A DNA stretch of 33,327 bases, taken from contig JAOPUX010000121.1 of assembly GCA_025963285.1 (NCBI GenBank), positions 1 through 33,327 of the forward strand, written 5' to 3'. Position 1 is the first letter of the stretch. Each line of letters begins with the position of its first letter. Positions 1 to 8,517 of the stretch are shown here, piece by piece. A program made the translations under genes and the position numbers. Source of the stretch: Jatrophihabitans sp. (GTDB lineage: Bacteria > Actinomycetota > Actinomycetes > Mycobacteriales > Jatrophihabitantaceae). The notes under the pieces are model-generated. The model was not told the origin of the DNA. It saw nothing but the letters and a program-made list of their open reading frames with translations, and did not search any database.

Positions 1-16
1 GCTGTCGGGCCGCACT

Positions 17-159
17 GGGCGACTTTGTGCGCGGTCCCGGCGCTGCCAGCGGCTCCTGGCGCCCAGACCGCGCACAACGTCAGCCCCGCGCACAAAGTCG
101 GCCCCGCGCACAAAGTCGGCGCCGCGCACAAAGTCGGCCCCGCGCACAAAGTCGGCCCT
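17..159. repeat. 18-bp tandem repeat array with an upstream inverted copy
   Basis: Five tandem units of 18 bp lie at 70-159 (70-87, 88-105, 106-123, 124-141, 142-159), with consensus GCGCACAAAGTCGGCCCC; the first unit is the most diverged. An inverted copy of the same core, GACTTTGTGCGCGG, lies at 21-34, so 17-35 can pair with 66-85 or with any later unit. One frame reads as a repeated Ala-His-Lys-Val-Gly-Pro peptide, but there is no ribosome site or sensible protein around it, so I treat it as intergenic repeat DNA. There are no unique spacers, so it is not a CRISPR array. Confidence 0.85.
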
Positions 160-195
160 GCGGAATACCGAGCCTTGCCATGCCGTTTGCAAGTG

Positions 196-211
196 TGTAA
201 TTATGTAATCA
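196..211 (+). promoter_or_regulatory. AT-rich tandem octamer upstream of the RHH-like gene
   Basis: Two adjacent 8-mers, TGTAATTA (196-203) and TGTAATCA (204-211), form an AT-rich island in otherwise GC-rich DNA, 34 nt before the start codon at 246. The flanks add GTG on the left and CAC on the right. This placement fits a promoter or operator core. Ribbon-helix-helix proteins often bind short direct repeats and the downstream gene carries an RHH-like segment, so autoregulation is an inference. A good ribosome site AAGGAG follows at 233-238. Confidence 0.45.
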
Positions 212-245
212 CTGCAACAACGCAATGTACGTAAGGAGTCACACA

Positions 246-998
246 ATGACTGGCAACGAAGCACCTGAGCGCGGCCGAGGCCGCAACCACGAAGGACGCA
301 CCCACGCCGGACGGGAGCACCGCGGCCACGAGCGCGCAGCCCACGTCCAGGCCGGCCCCGAGGGCCACGATCACCCACTGCGCGACGAGCGCCGCTTCCG
401 CACCGGCGGGCGCGGCCACGCCGGCGGGCACCGAGGACATGGCGGCCCGCGTGGCCGCGGCATGGGCCGCCCCGGCGGCTGGCAGCAGGCCGACGTTCCG
501 CCCGCCGACGATGCCGCGGCATGGCTCGCCGGGCGCCTCCCGGCCGACTGGTTCGTCGGCACCCCGTCGATCACTGTCGACCGCGAGGAGATCGTCGTCA
601 TCGGCGAGCTCGCCGCACCGGAAGGCACCGACGACGCGACTCGCGAGGCGGCTGCACAGGGCCGGATCAGCCGGTTCCGTGAAGAGAGCCGCGCCGACCG
701 CATCACCATCGCCGAGGAGGCCGAGGCGCGGTACTCCCGCAAGCTCTCCTGGGGCGCCTCGATCGGTGAGAGCGCGCAGCTGTTCACCCACCTGGCCGTG
801 CCGGCAATGACCCGGCTGCGGCAGGACGAGCGACGCGTGCTCGACACCCTGGTCGACGCCGGCATCGCCCGGTCACGCTCAGAGGCGCTGGCCTGGTGCG
901 TGAAGCTCGTCGGTGAGCACACCGACGAGTGGCTGGCCAACCTGCGCAGCGCGATGTCCGAGGTGGACAAGCTGCGCGCTGAGGGCCCGGCCCTCTAA
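246..998 (+). CDS. Conserved actinobacterial protein with RHH-like C-terminal segment
   Basis: 250 aa, function unknown. ATG at 246 is chosen because AAGGAG sits 7 nt upstream. Residues 1 to about 80 are a low-complexity Gly/Arg/His-rich tail, basic and probably disordered. The folded part begins near DDAAAWLAGRLP, continues through a strand-like segment (TVDREEIVVIGEL) and a charged helix (RFREESRADRITIAEEAEAR), and ends in a helical region. There, LVDAGIARSRSEALAWCV resembles the second half of ribbon-helix-helix proteins (helix, turn, SRSEAL helix). I recall unnamed homologues of similar layout in other actinobacteria. A nucleic-acid-binding regulator is the best guess. It ends in a strong shared terminator with the convergent DUF255 gene. 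Confidence 0.75.
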   Translation: MTGNEAPERGRGRNHEGRTHAGREHRGHERAAHVQAGPEGHDHPLRDERRFRTGGRGHAGGHRGHGGPRGRGMGRPGGWQQADVPPADDAAAWLAGRLPADWFVGTPSITVDREEIVVIGELAAPEGTDDATREAAAQGRISRFREESRADRITIAEEAEARYSRKLSWGASIGESAQLFTHLAVPAMTRLRQDERRVLDTLVDAGIARSRSEALAWCVKLVGEHTDEWLANLRSAMSEVDKLRAEGPAL

Positions 999-1014
999 GG
1001 CACCAGCAGCGTCT

Positions 1015-1051
1015 CAACTCGGTGGCGACCACTACGGTCGCCACCGAGTTG
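1015..1051. terminator. Bidirectional hairpin terminator, 16-bp perfect stem
   Basis: CAACTCGGTGGCGACC (1015-1030) and its exact reverse complement (1036-1051) flank the loop ACTAC. It lies 16 nt after the stop of the upstream plus-strand gene and 3 nt beyond the stop of the convergent DUF255 gene, so it can serve both. There is no T tract on either side, as is common in high-GC actinobacteria. Confidence 0.85.
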
Positions 1052-1054
1052 GCG

Positions 1055-3052
<1,998 letters not shown>

Positions 3053-3089
3053 GATCCCCGCTCTCGGTGACGAGCCGGTGGCCGCCCGC

Positions 3090-4067
3090 TCAGAAGCCAC
3101 GCGCCTCGCGCGGGGTGTAGGCCGCCTCCAGCCGACCGATCTGCTCATCGGTGAGCTGGACGTCTACCGCGGCGACTGCATCCGCGAGGTGATGCGCCTT
3201 CGTGGCGCCGATGATCGGAGCGGTGACGGCGGGCTTCGCCAGGGTCCAGGCGGTGGCGATCTGGGCCATGGGCACACCGTGCTCGGCGGCGACGGAGGAG
3301 ACGGCGTCGAGGATTGCCCGGTTGGACTCCTCCTCCGCGTCGTAGAGCGTGCTGCCGAACTCGTCGGTCTCGCTGCGCGCGGTGGACGTGCCCCAGGCGC
3401 GGGTCAGGCGTCCGCGTGCGAGGGGGCTCCACGGGATGACGCCGACACCCTGGTCGAGGCAGAGCGGATGCATCTCGCGCTCCTCCTCGCGCTGCAGCAG
3501 GTTGTACTGGTCCTGCATCGCCACGAACCGGGTCCAGCCGTGCAGGTCGGCGACGCGCTGGGCTTTGGCGAACTGCCACGCCCACATCGACGACGCACCG
3601 ATGTAGCGGACCTTGCCCGATCGGACGAGGTCGTCGAGAGCCTGCATCGTCTCCTCGATCGGCACCTCAGGGTCGAAGCGGTGGATCTGGTAGAGGTCGA
3701 TGTAGTCGACGCCGAGGCGGCGCAGGCTTGCCTCGGCCTGGGTCAAGATCGCGGCACGGGAGAGGCCGCCGTCCTTCGGCCCGGAGCCCATCCGGCCCCA
3801 CACCTTCGTCGCGATGACGACGTCCTCACGCTGGCTGAACTCGCGGAGCAAGGCTCCAGTGATCTCCTCACTCGAACCCAGCGAGTAGCTGTTCGCCGTG
3901 TCGAAGGTCGTGATGCCGGCCTCGATCGCAGCCCGGAAGAAGGGCCGTGACTCCTCCAGCCCCAGCGACCAAGGGTGAGTCCCGCGGCCCGGTTCGCCGT
4001 AGCTCATACAGCCCAGGATGATCTTGGATACGGTCAGCCCTGATGTGCCCAGTCGTGTCGTCTGCAT
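3090..4067 (-). CDS. Aldo/keto reductase
   Basis: 325 aa, full length for the family. An NAD(P)H-dependent carbonyl reductase of the TIM-barrel AKR superfamily. The catalytic tetrad is visible: Asp in FDTANSYS, Tyr five residues later, Lys in VVIATKVWG and His in YQIHRFD. The C-terminal cofactor-binding part is seen in [11 protein letters not shown]. The start ATG at 4067 has a purine-rich ribosome site (AGAAGGACGAG) directly upstream. Substrate cannot be read from sequence; the family ranges from aldehydes to sugars and quinones. It sits 36 nt after the lyase-like gene and 37 nt before the DUF255 gene, all on one strand, so it probably works in the same pathway. Confidence 0.95.
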   Translation of the reverse strand: MQTTRLGTSGLTVSKIILGCMSYGEPGRGTHPWSLGLEESRPFFRAAIEAGITTFDTANSYSLGSSEEITGALLREFSQREDVVIATKVWGRMGSGPKDGGLSRAAILTQAEASLRRLGVDYIDLYQIHRFDPEVPIEETMQALDDLVRSGKVRYIGASSMWAWQFAKAQRVADLHGWTRFVAMQDQYNLLQREEEREMHPLCLDQGVGVIPWSPLARGRLTRAWGTSTARSETDEFGSTLYDAEEESNRAILDAVSSVAAEHGVPMAQIATAWTLAKPAVTAPIIGATKAHHLADAVAAVDVQLTDEQIGRLEAAYTPREARGF

Positions 4068-4103
4068 CTCGTCCTTCTGTGTGTGGTTGGTTGGCGTAGC
4101 CGC

Positions 4104-5591
4104 CTACGGCGCTACCTCGTCCGTCCGAAGCCGACCGTCGATGAGCAGTCGGCGGAGCGCCTCTATGTCGGCTCCGAACGGCCGGTCACCGTCGATCGGT
4201 GGCACGACCGCCGCCACCGACGCGACGGCCGACTGCAACGGAGCACCCACGACCCGGTCGCTGAGCCTCAGTGCCTGGGTGGCGACGAGCAGTTCACACG
4301 CCAGCACCTCGACGGCGCCGTCCATCGCCTCCCGCGCGTTGCCGGCCGCCTCCCAGCCGAACGCCTGCACATCCTCCTGCCCGAACGACGTCTCCGTAGT
4401 GCCGACGACCGACGACAGCGTCGCCCGGCGCAGCTGGTGCACGACCCCGGCGGCTCGTTTGTGGACGACGACCAGGCCGGTGGCGGCCGGCGCGTCGGCC
4501 AGCTGCGGCGCGAGGCCGCTGAAGCGGGCATCGAGCATCCGGTGGGTCCTGGCCGCTGAGACCTCGGCAGCGTGGACGAGGGCGACGGCGAGCTGATCGA
4601 GGTGGGCGGCGAGGTCGAGGCCGTGGAAGCCGGCGGTACCGCGGAACTCCCCGTCGATCAGTACTGGTGAGTCGCTCACTGCGGCCAGCGCGCGCTCGAT
4701 CGCCGCCTCGAGCGCGGCGAGGCAACGGCTGACGTGCGCGAGGACGGCGGCCGCGACCCGGAACGAGACCGCAGCCTGCATCACCCGCGGCGTGGCCTCG
4801 GTGCCGACGAGACGGTCCCGGATCGCCGCGCTGATCGCGGCCTGCTCACGATCGCCACGTGCGACCTCGGCGAGATACGGGTCGCGCGGTGCCGCCACGG
4901 CGGCGAGCCCCAGGGCGAAGACGGTGATGGCCTGGTCGACGAGCCGTGCCACGTCACCGGCCAGCACCACGGCTCGCGCGGTGGCGCCGGGGATGCCCTG
5001 CAGCAGGGCGATCCCCTCCTTCGGTCCCAGCGAGATCGGGACCAGCTGGGCGGCCTGCAGCCCGACTGCGGCATCGACTGCGGCATCGACTGCCGCTGAA
5101 CCCTGCCGCACAGCGCCCACCCCCACGAGCGGGCCGAAGGCGTGCGCGAGCGGGATGATCTCGCCGGCACTGCCGTACCCGGATCGGGGCACCGCGGGCA
5201 CCAGGCCGGCATCCAGGGCGGCGATCAGGGCGTCGAGCAACGCCGGCGAGACCCCGGCGTCGCCGGAGAGGAAGGTGCGCAGCCGCACCGCGTACAGCGC
5301 GCGCACCTCGACGGCCGAGAGCCAGGGTGGGCCGCCCACGGCACGCGCCAGGAGCAGGTTCTGCTGGTGGCGGGCCTGCGCGTCGGCGGAGAGGGTGACG
5401 TCGGAGCGCGCCCCCATCGCGGTGTTGACCCCGTAGACCCGCCGGCCGTCGGCCAAGGCCGCGAGTACCTCCCGGCGGCGCGCGGCGAGGCGCTCGCGCA
5501 GCTGGTCGTCGAGCAGGAGACGCTGCCCCCGGGCGACCGAGCGGATCGCGGCACTGTCGAGCTCCTCGGCCCGCGTCAGGTGAAGTGTCAT
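4104..5591 (-). CDS. Histidine/aromatic ammonia-lyase-fold protein lacking the MIO triad
   Basis: 495 aa, full length for the family (HAL is about 510). Collinear family landmarks: YGVNTAMG with Tyr53 (HAL Tyr53), QQNLLLARAVGG, VPRSGYGSAGEIIPLAH, KEGIALLQG, VSDSPVL, FHGLDLAAHLDQLA, LLDARFSG-like MLDARFSGLAP, and FGQEDVQAFG with the conserved Glu. The Ala-Ser-Gly triad that cyclises to the MIO electrophile is replaced by Ser141-Ala142-Gly143, so the central serine is absent. The Asn of KEGLALxNGT is Gln198, and the PYSLRCxPQV Tyr/Arg segment is not conserved. Classical deamination is therefore unlikely; another reaction or a structural role is inferred. Start ATG at 5591 overlaps the stop of the cyclodeaminase-like gene (ATGA), showing translational coupling. 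Confidence 0.88.
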   Translation of the reverse strand: MTLHLTRAEELDSAAIRSVARGQRLLLDDQLRERLAARRREVLAALADGRRVYGVNTAMGARSDVTLSADAQARHQQNLLLARAVGGPPWLSAVEVRALYAVRLRTFLSGDAGVSPALLDALIAALDAGLVPAVPRSGYGSAGEIIPLAHAFGPLVGVGAVRQGSAAVDAAVDAAVGLQAAQLVPISLGPKEGIALLQGIPGATARAVVLAGDVARLVDQAITVFALGLAAVAAPRDPYLAEVARGDREQAAISAAIRDRLVGTEATPRVMQAAVSFRVAAAVLAHVSRCLAALEAAIERALAAVSDSPVLIDGEFRGTAGFHGLDLAAHLDQLAVALVHAAEVSAARTHRMLDARFSGLAPQLADAPAATGLVVVHKRAAGVVHQLRRATLSSVVGTTETSFGQEDVQAFGWEAAGNAREAMDGAVEVLACELLVATQALRLSDRVVGAPLQSAVASVAAVVPPIDGDRPFGADIEALRRLLIDGRLRTDEVAP

Positions 5592-6604
5592 CGGTAGCGC
5601 AGCATCGTCCCGATGTCGGCCTCCTCGGCCAGCGCCAGCATCCTCGTCGCGACCGCGACGTCGAGGATCGACAACCCCCGATGCCACAGCAGGATCCGCT
5701 CGTCGGGGTCTTCACGCCCCGGCTTTAGCCCGGCGACGATCTCGCCGAACTGCGCGTACAGCGTCGACTCGCTCAGCCGGCCCGTCCGCACGTGCCGGCG
5801 CAGCGAGCCGAACTCTCCGGCCTGCGCCTCCCGCCAGTCGTCGACGACGACCTTGTCGATCACGTCGAGCAGATCCAGCTCCACCGCGCTGATCGTGCCG
5901 TAGGGAACGACGAAGGCCCCTCGCTTCACCACCGACGTGCGCAGCAGCGGCTCCGGATCGGTGAGCCGGGACGCCTCGACGAGGATGTCGGCGCCGTCGA
6001 AGGCCTCGTCGGCGGTCTCGACGACGCGGACCGGGGTCGACACCTCGGCGCGCAGCTGGGCGGCGAAGGCCTCCCGGGACTCGGCCCGCTTGCTCGTCAC
6101 CCTGATCTCGTCGAGGTCGAAGAGCCCGTCGAGCATCGTGACGTTCGCGAAGGCCGTACCGCGAGCGCCGACGTGCCCGAGGATCTTGGAGTCGGGCCGC
6201 GCCAGGTACTTCGCCCCGACCGCGGTCATGGCACCTGTGCGCCGCGCGGTCAACTCGGTGGCGTCGAGGATCGCCAGCGGGCGGCCGGTGACGGGGTCGT
6301 AGAGCGTGATCAGCGCCAGCTCACTGGGCAGGCCGTGCTGGAAGTTGTCGACGAAGTCACCGATGACCTTGACCCCGCTGACACCGCGCTCGCCCAGCGT
6401 TGCCACGTGGCCCCGCAGGACGTTGAAGTGCCCGCGGCCGTCGTCCCGCGGGATCAGGTGCGTGCGCGGCTCGAAGACCGTCTGCCCACGCCCGTGGTCG
6501 GCGACGACGCTCTCGACGGCAGCGATGACGTCGGCGTCGGAGATCGCCAGCGCCTCGACGTCCGGCCCCGAGACGAACCGGATCCAGAGGTCAGCGTCGG
6601 GCAT
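5588..6604 (-). CDS. Ornithine cyclodeaminase/mu-crystallin family protein
   Basis: 338 aa, normal for the family of NAD(P)-dependent imine-forming or imine-reducing enzymes (ornithine cyclodeaminase, alanine dehydrogenase AlaDH, ketimine reductase, SbnB). The characteristic core is seen: GVKVIGDF, LPSELALITLYDPVTGRPLAILDATELTARRTGAMTAV with the substrate-binding Arg, the Rossmann region ILGHVGARGTAF, the ADILVEAS strand, and KVVVDDWREA. The second glycine-motif is non-standard (GARG), the catalytic Asp segment of true cyclodeaminases (GGDxPGKxEL) is replaced by PYGTISAVEL, and the usual FDSTGLAxQD near the C-terminus is LWHRGLSILD. A dehydrogenase/reductase on an unknown substrate is more likely than ornithine deamination. 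First gene of the probable four-gene operon. Confidence 0.9.
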   Translation of the reverse strand: MPDADLWIRFVSGPDVEALAISDADVIAAVESVVADHGRGQTVFEPRTHLIPRDDGRGHFNVLRGHVATLGERGVSGVKVIGDFVDNFQHGLPSELALITLYDPVTGRPLAILDATELTARRTGAMTAVGAKYLARPDSKILGHVGARGTAFANVTMLDGLFDLDEIRVTSKRAESREAFAAQLRAEVSTPVRVVETADEAFDGADILVEASRLTDPEPLLRTSVVKRGAFVVPYGTISAVELDLLDVIDKVVVDDWREAQAGEFGSLRRHVRTGRLSESTLYAQFGEIVAGLKPGREDPDERILLWHRGLSILDVAVATRMLALAEEADIGTMLRYR

Positions 6605-6610
6605 CCTCCC

Positions 6611-6616
6611 AGCCTA
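6611..6616 (-). promoter_or_regulatory. -10 element TAGGCT, leaderless promoter of the cyclodeaminase-like gene
   Basis: On the minus strand TAGGCT is followed by six bases (GGGAGG) and then the ATG at 6604. The spacing places the transcription start at or next to the start codon. GGGAGG abuts the ATG with no spacer and so is poorly placed as a ribosome site. No good -35 is visible. Confidence 0.55.
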
Positions 6617-6677
6617 TTCGCCCCTGCGCCGCAGCCGGCCAGCGACCGATCCGGGTCTCGCGAGCGCCCCAGGGCTA

Positions 6678-6705
6678 TTGACTGTGGTTCAACAGTCCGT
6701 AGGCT
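6678..6705 (+). promoter_or_regulatory. Promoter TTGACT-N16-TAGGCT, leaderless
   Basis: TTGACT at 6678-6683 and TAGGCT at 6700-6705 are 16 nt apart, followed by 7 nt and the ATG at 6713. This is the best -35/-10 pair in the window and predicts an mRNA beginning at or very near the start codon. It is back to back with the minus-strand promoter at 6611-6616. Confidence 0.75.
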
Positions 6706-6712
6706 GAGCGCC

Positions 6713-7885
6713 ATGACGACACGGCAGTACGACATCGTCCTCTTCGGCGCCACCGGCTTCGCCGGCGAGCTGACGGCGCGGTACCTGGCGCTGCATGCCC
6801 CGCGTGACACGCGGTGGGCACTGGCCGGTCGGAGCAGGGCCAAGCTGCAGGCCGTCCGCAGCGGGCTCGCGGACCTCGACGCGACCCTCGCCGACCTCGA
6901 CCTCATTGTCGTCGACGCTGCCGACGCGCCGGCCCTGCGAGCGGTGGCCGAGAGCACGAACGTGGTCGTCACGACCGTGGGACCGTATGTCTGGCACGGC
7001 GAGCCGATCGTCGCCGCCTGCGCCGCCGCGGGCACCGACTACGTCGACCTCACCGGCGAGCCCGAGTTCGTCGACACGATGTTCGTGCGGCACCACGCCA
7101 CGGCGGTGGCCAGCGGAGCCCGGATCGTCCACGCCTGCGGCTTCGACTCGGTACCCCACGACCTGGGCGCGTACTTCACGCTCCTGCAGCTGCCGGCCAA
7201 CGTGCCCGTGACCATCGCCGGCTACGTGGAGGTCGATGCCGCCTTCTCCGGCGGCACCGCGCACTCGGCCATCACGGCGCTGTCCCGCGGGCGGGCCAAC
7301 GTCAGCGCCGCGCGGAGCCGCCGCCAGTCCGAGGTGATCGACCCGGCCCGCGCGGTCAAGAGCGGCCCGGGGCGTCCGCACCGCGTGGCGGCGACGGGCG
7401 GCTGGGCCCTGCCGATGCCCACCCTCGACCCGCAGATCGTCGGACGCTCGGCCCGCGCGGTCGAGCGCTACGGCCCGGACTTCCGCTACACCCACCACCT
7501 GTCACTGCCACACCTGTGGACGGCGGCCGGCCTCGTCGGTGGTGTCGGCGCCATGGCGACGCTGGCCCAGATCCCGCCCGCGCGCCGCGCCGTGCTCAAG
7601 CGCGTGCCGCAGGGCTCAGGCCCGTCGGAGGCCAAGCGGGCCAGGAGCTGGTTCCGCGTCACCTTCGTCGGCGAAGGCGGCGGCCGCAGGATCGTCACCC
7701 GCGTCTCCGGCGGTGACCCCGGCTACGACGAGACGGCCAAGATGCTCGCCGAGTCGGCGCTCGCGCTCGCCTTCGACGACCTGCCCGTGACGGCCGGACA
7801 GGTGACGACGGTCCAGGCCATGGGCGACGCCCTCCTCGATCGGCTGCAGAAGGCCGAACTCACCTTCGAGGTGCTCGAGGCATGA
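6713..7885 (+). CDS. Saccharopine dehydrogenase-like NADP-binding protein (trans-acting enoyl reductase family)
   Basis: 390 aa. The N-terminal Rossmann motif FGATGFAGELTARYL (residues about 10-24) and GRSRAKL are typical of the saccharopine-dehydrogenase NADP-binding domain. TVGPYVWHGEPIVAACAAAGTDYVDLTGEPEF and HACGFDSVPHDLGAY match the actinobacterial group that includes the M. tuberculosis trans-acting enoyl reductase Rv2953. In mycobacteria that protein acts in phthiocerol/phenolglycolipid synthesis; no polyketide synthase is present here, so a lipid-related oxidoreductase is all I infer. ATG at 6713 is set by the promoter geometry; the reading frame is open far upstream but without protein-like sequence. 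The stop overlaps the next gene (ATGA). Confidence 0.88.
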   Translation: MTTRQYDIVLFGATGFAGELTARYLALHAPRDTRWALAGRSRAKLQAVRSGLADLDATLADLDLIVVDAADAPALRAVAESTNVVVTTVGPYVWHGEPIVAACAAAGTDYVDLTGEPEFVDTMFVRHHATAVASGARIVHACGFDSVPHDLGAYFTLLQLPANVPVTIAGYVEVDAAFSGGTAHSAITALSRGRANVSAARSRRQSEVIDPARAVKSGPGRPHRVAATGGWALPMPTLDPQIVGRSARAVERYGPDFRYTHHLSLPHLWTAAGLVGGVGAMATLAQIPPARRAVLKRVPQGSGPSEAKRARSWFRVTFVGEGGGRRIVTRVSGGDPGYDETAKMLAESALALAFDDLPVTAGQVTTVQAMGDALLDRLQKAELTFEVLEA

Positions 7886-8463
7886 GCCTGCTCGGGGTCG
7901 AGACGCTGATCGCCGAGCGGCAGCGCTTCATGGAGACGGTCGGCTCACTCACCCCCGAAGAGTTCGAGACCGGGACGACGCTCTGCTCGGCGTGGTCGCC
8001 CCGCGACGTGCTGGCCCACCTGATCGGTACCGACGCACCCGTGACCTACCTGCAGTTCGCCGGGAGGGTCAATCCGGCCAACGCCCGGGTGGTGGCGGCC
8101 GCGCGGTCGCTGCCCCGTGCTGAGCTACTGGCCCGCGGCGAGCGATGGGCGGCGTCGCCCTCGGCATCGAGCCGGGCCCTCGCGCGGTTCCTGATCGGAG
8201 ACGTCAGCGTGCACCACCAGGACGTCGTCCGAGGTCTTGGCCGCACCCGCGAGCTGCCGCCGGAGGTGGCCGGCGCCATCTTCCGCGAGGGCGTGATCCT
8301 CTCCACCGGCACGAAGCGCAGCCTGCTGCGTTACCGCGTCGAGCCGACCACCCTGGGCGGACACAGCCTCGGGCGGGGACGCCGGGTGCGCGGCACCACC
8401 GAGGCGATCGGGCTCTGGCTGGCCGGCCGCAAGGGCCTGGAAACCGAGCTCGACTTCGGCTAA
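7882..8463 (+). CDS. Maleylpyruvate isomerase-family mycothiol-dependent (DinB-fold) protein
   Basis: 193 aa. The DinB-like four-helix fold is suggested by the start (LIAERQRFMETVGSLTPEEFETGTTLCSAWSPRDVLAHLIG), where W-x-x-x-D-x-x-x-H carries the first metal-ligand His. It is followed by a second site in VSVHHQDVVRGLG (HHxD). This is the layout of the TIGR03083-type actinobacterial family related to mycothiol-dependent maleylpyruvate isomerase; most members have no known substrate. The 4-nt ATGA overlap with the upstream reductase-like gene shows co-translation and suggests a joint function. Confidence 0.87.
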   Translation: MSLLGVETLIAERQRFMETVGSLTPEEFETGTTLCSAWSPRDVLAHLIGTDAPVTYLQFAGRVNPANARVVAAARSLPRAELLARGERWAASPSASSRALARFLIGDVSVHHQDVVRGLGRTRELPPEVAGAIFREGVILSTGTKRSLLRYRVEPTTLGGHSLGRGRRVRGTTEAIGLWLAGRKGLETELDFG

Positions 8464-8517
8464 GCCTGCCCTCGCACCGTCCCGCGCGTCAGCCGTCTCA
8501 CGAGGGGAGCCGAGGGG

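Noticed and set aside
70-159. Possible CRISPR array
   Set aside because: Units are directly adjacent, 18 bp long, with no spacers and no cas genes nearby.
25-234. Small open frame with Ala-His-Lys-Val-Gly-Pro repeats
   Set aside because: It is the translation of the 18-bp array, has no ribosome site, runs over the promoter region of the next gene and shows no protein-like sequence outside the repeat.
5064-5096. 12-bp tandem repeat GACTGCGGCATC
   Set aside because: It only encodes an Ala-Val-Asp-Ala run inside the lyase-like protein; likely simple slippage in a loop, not a separate element.
5792-6712. Upstream extension of the reductase-like gene at 6713
   Set aside because: Reads antisense through the cyclodeaminase-like gene and crosses the promoter; family similarity starts at 6713.
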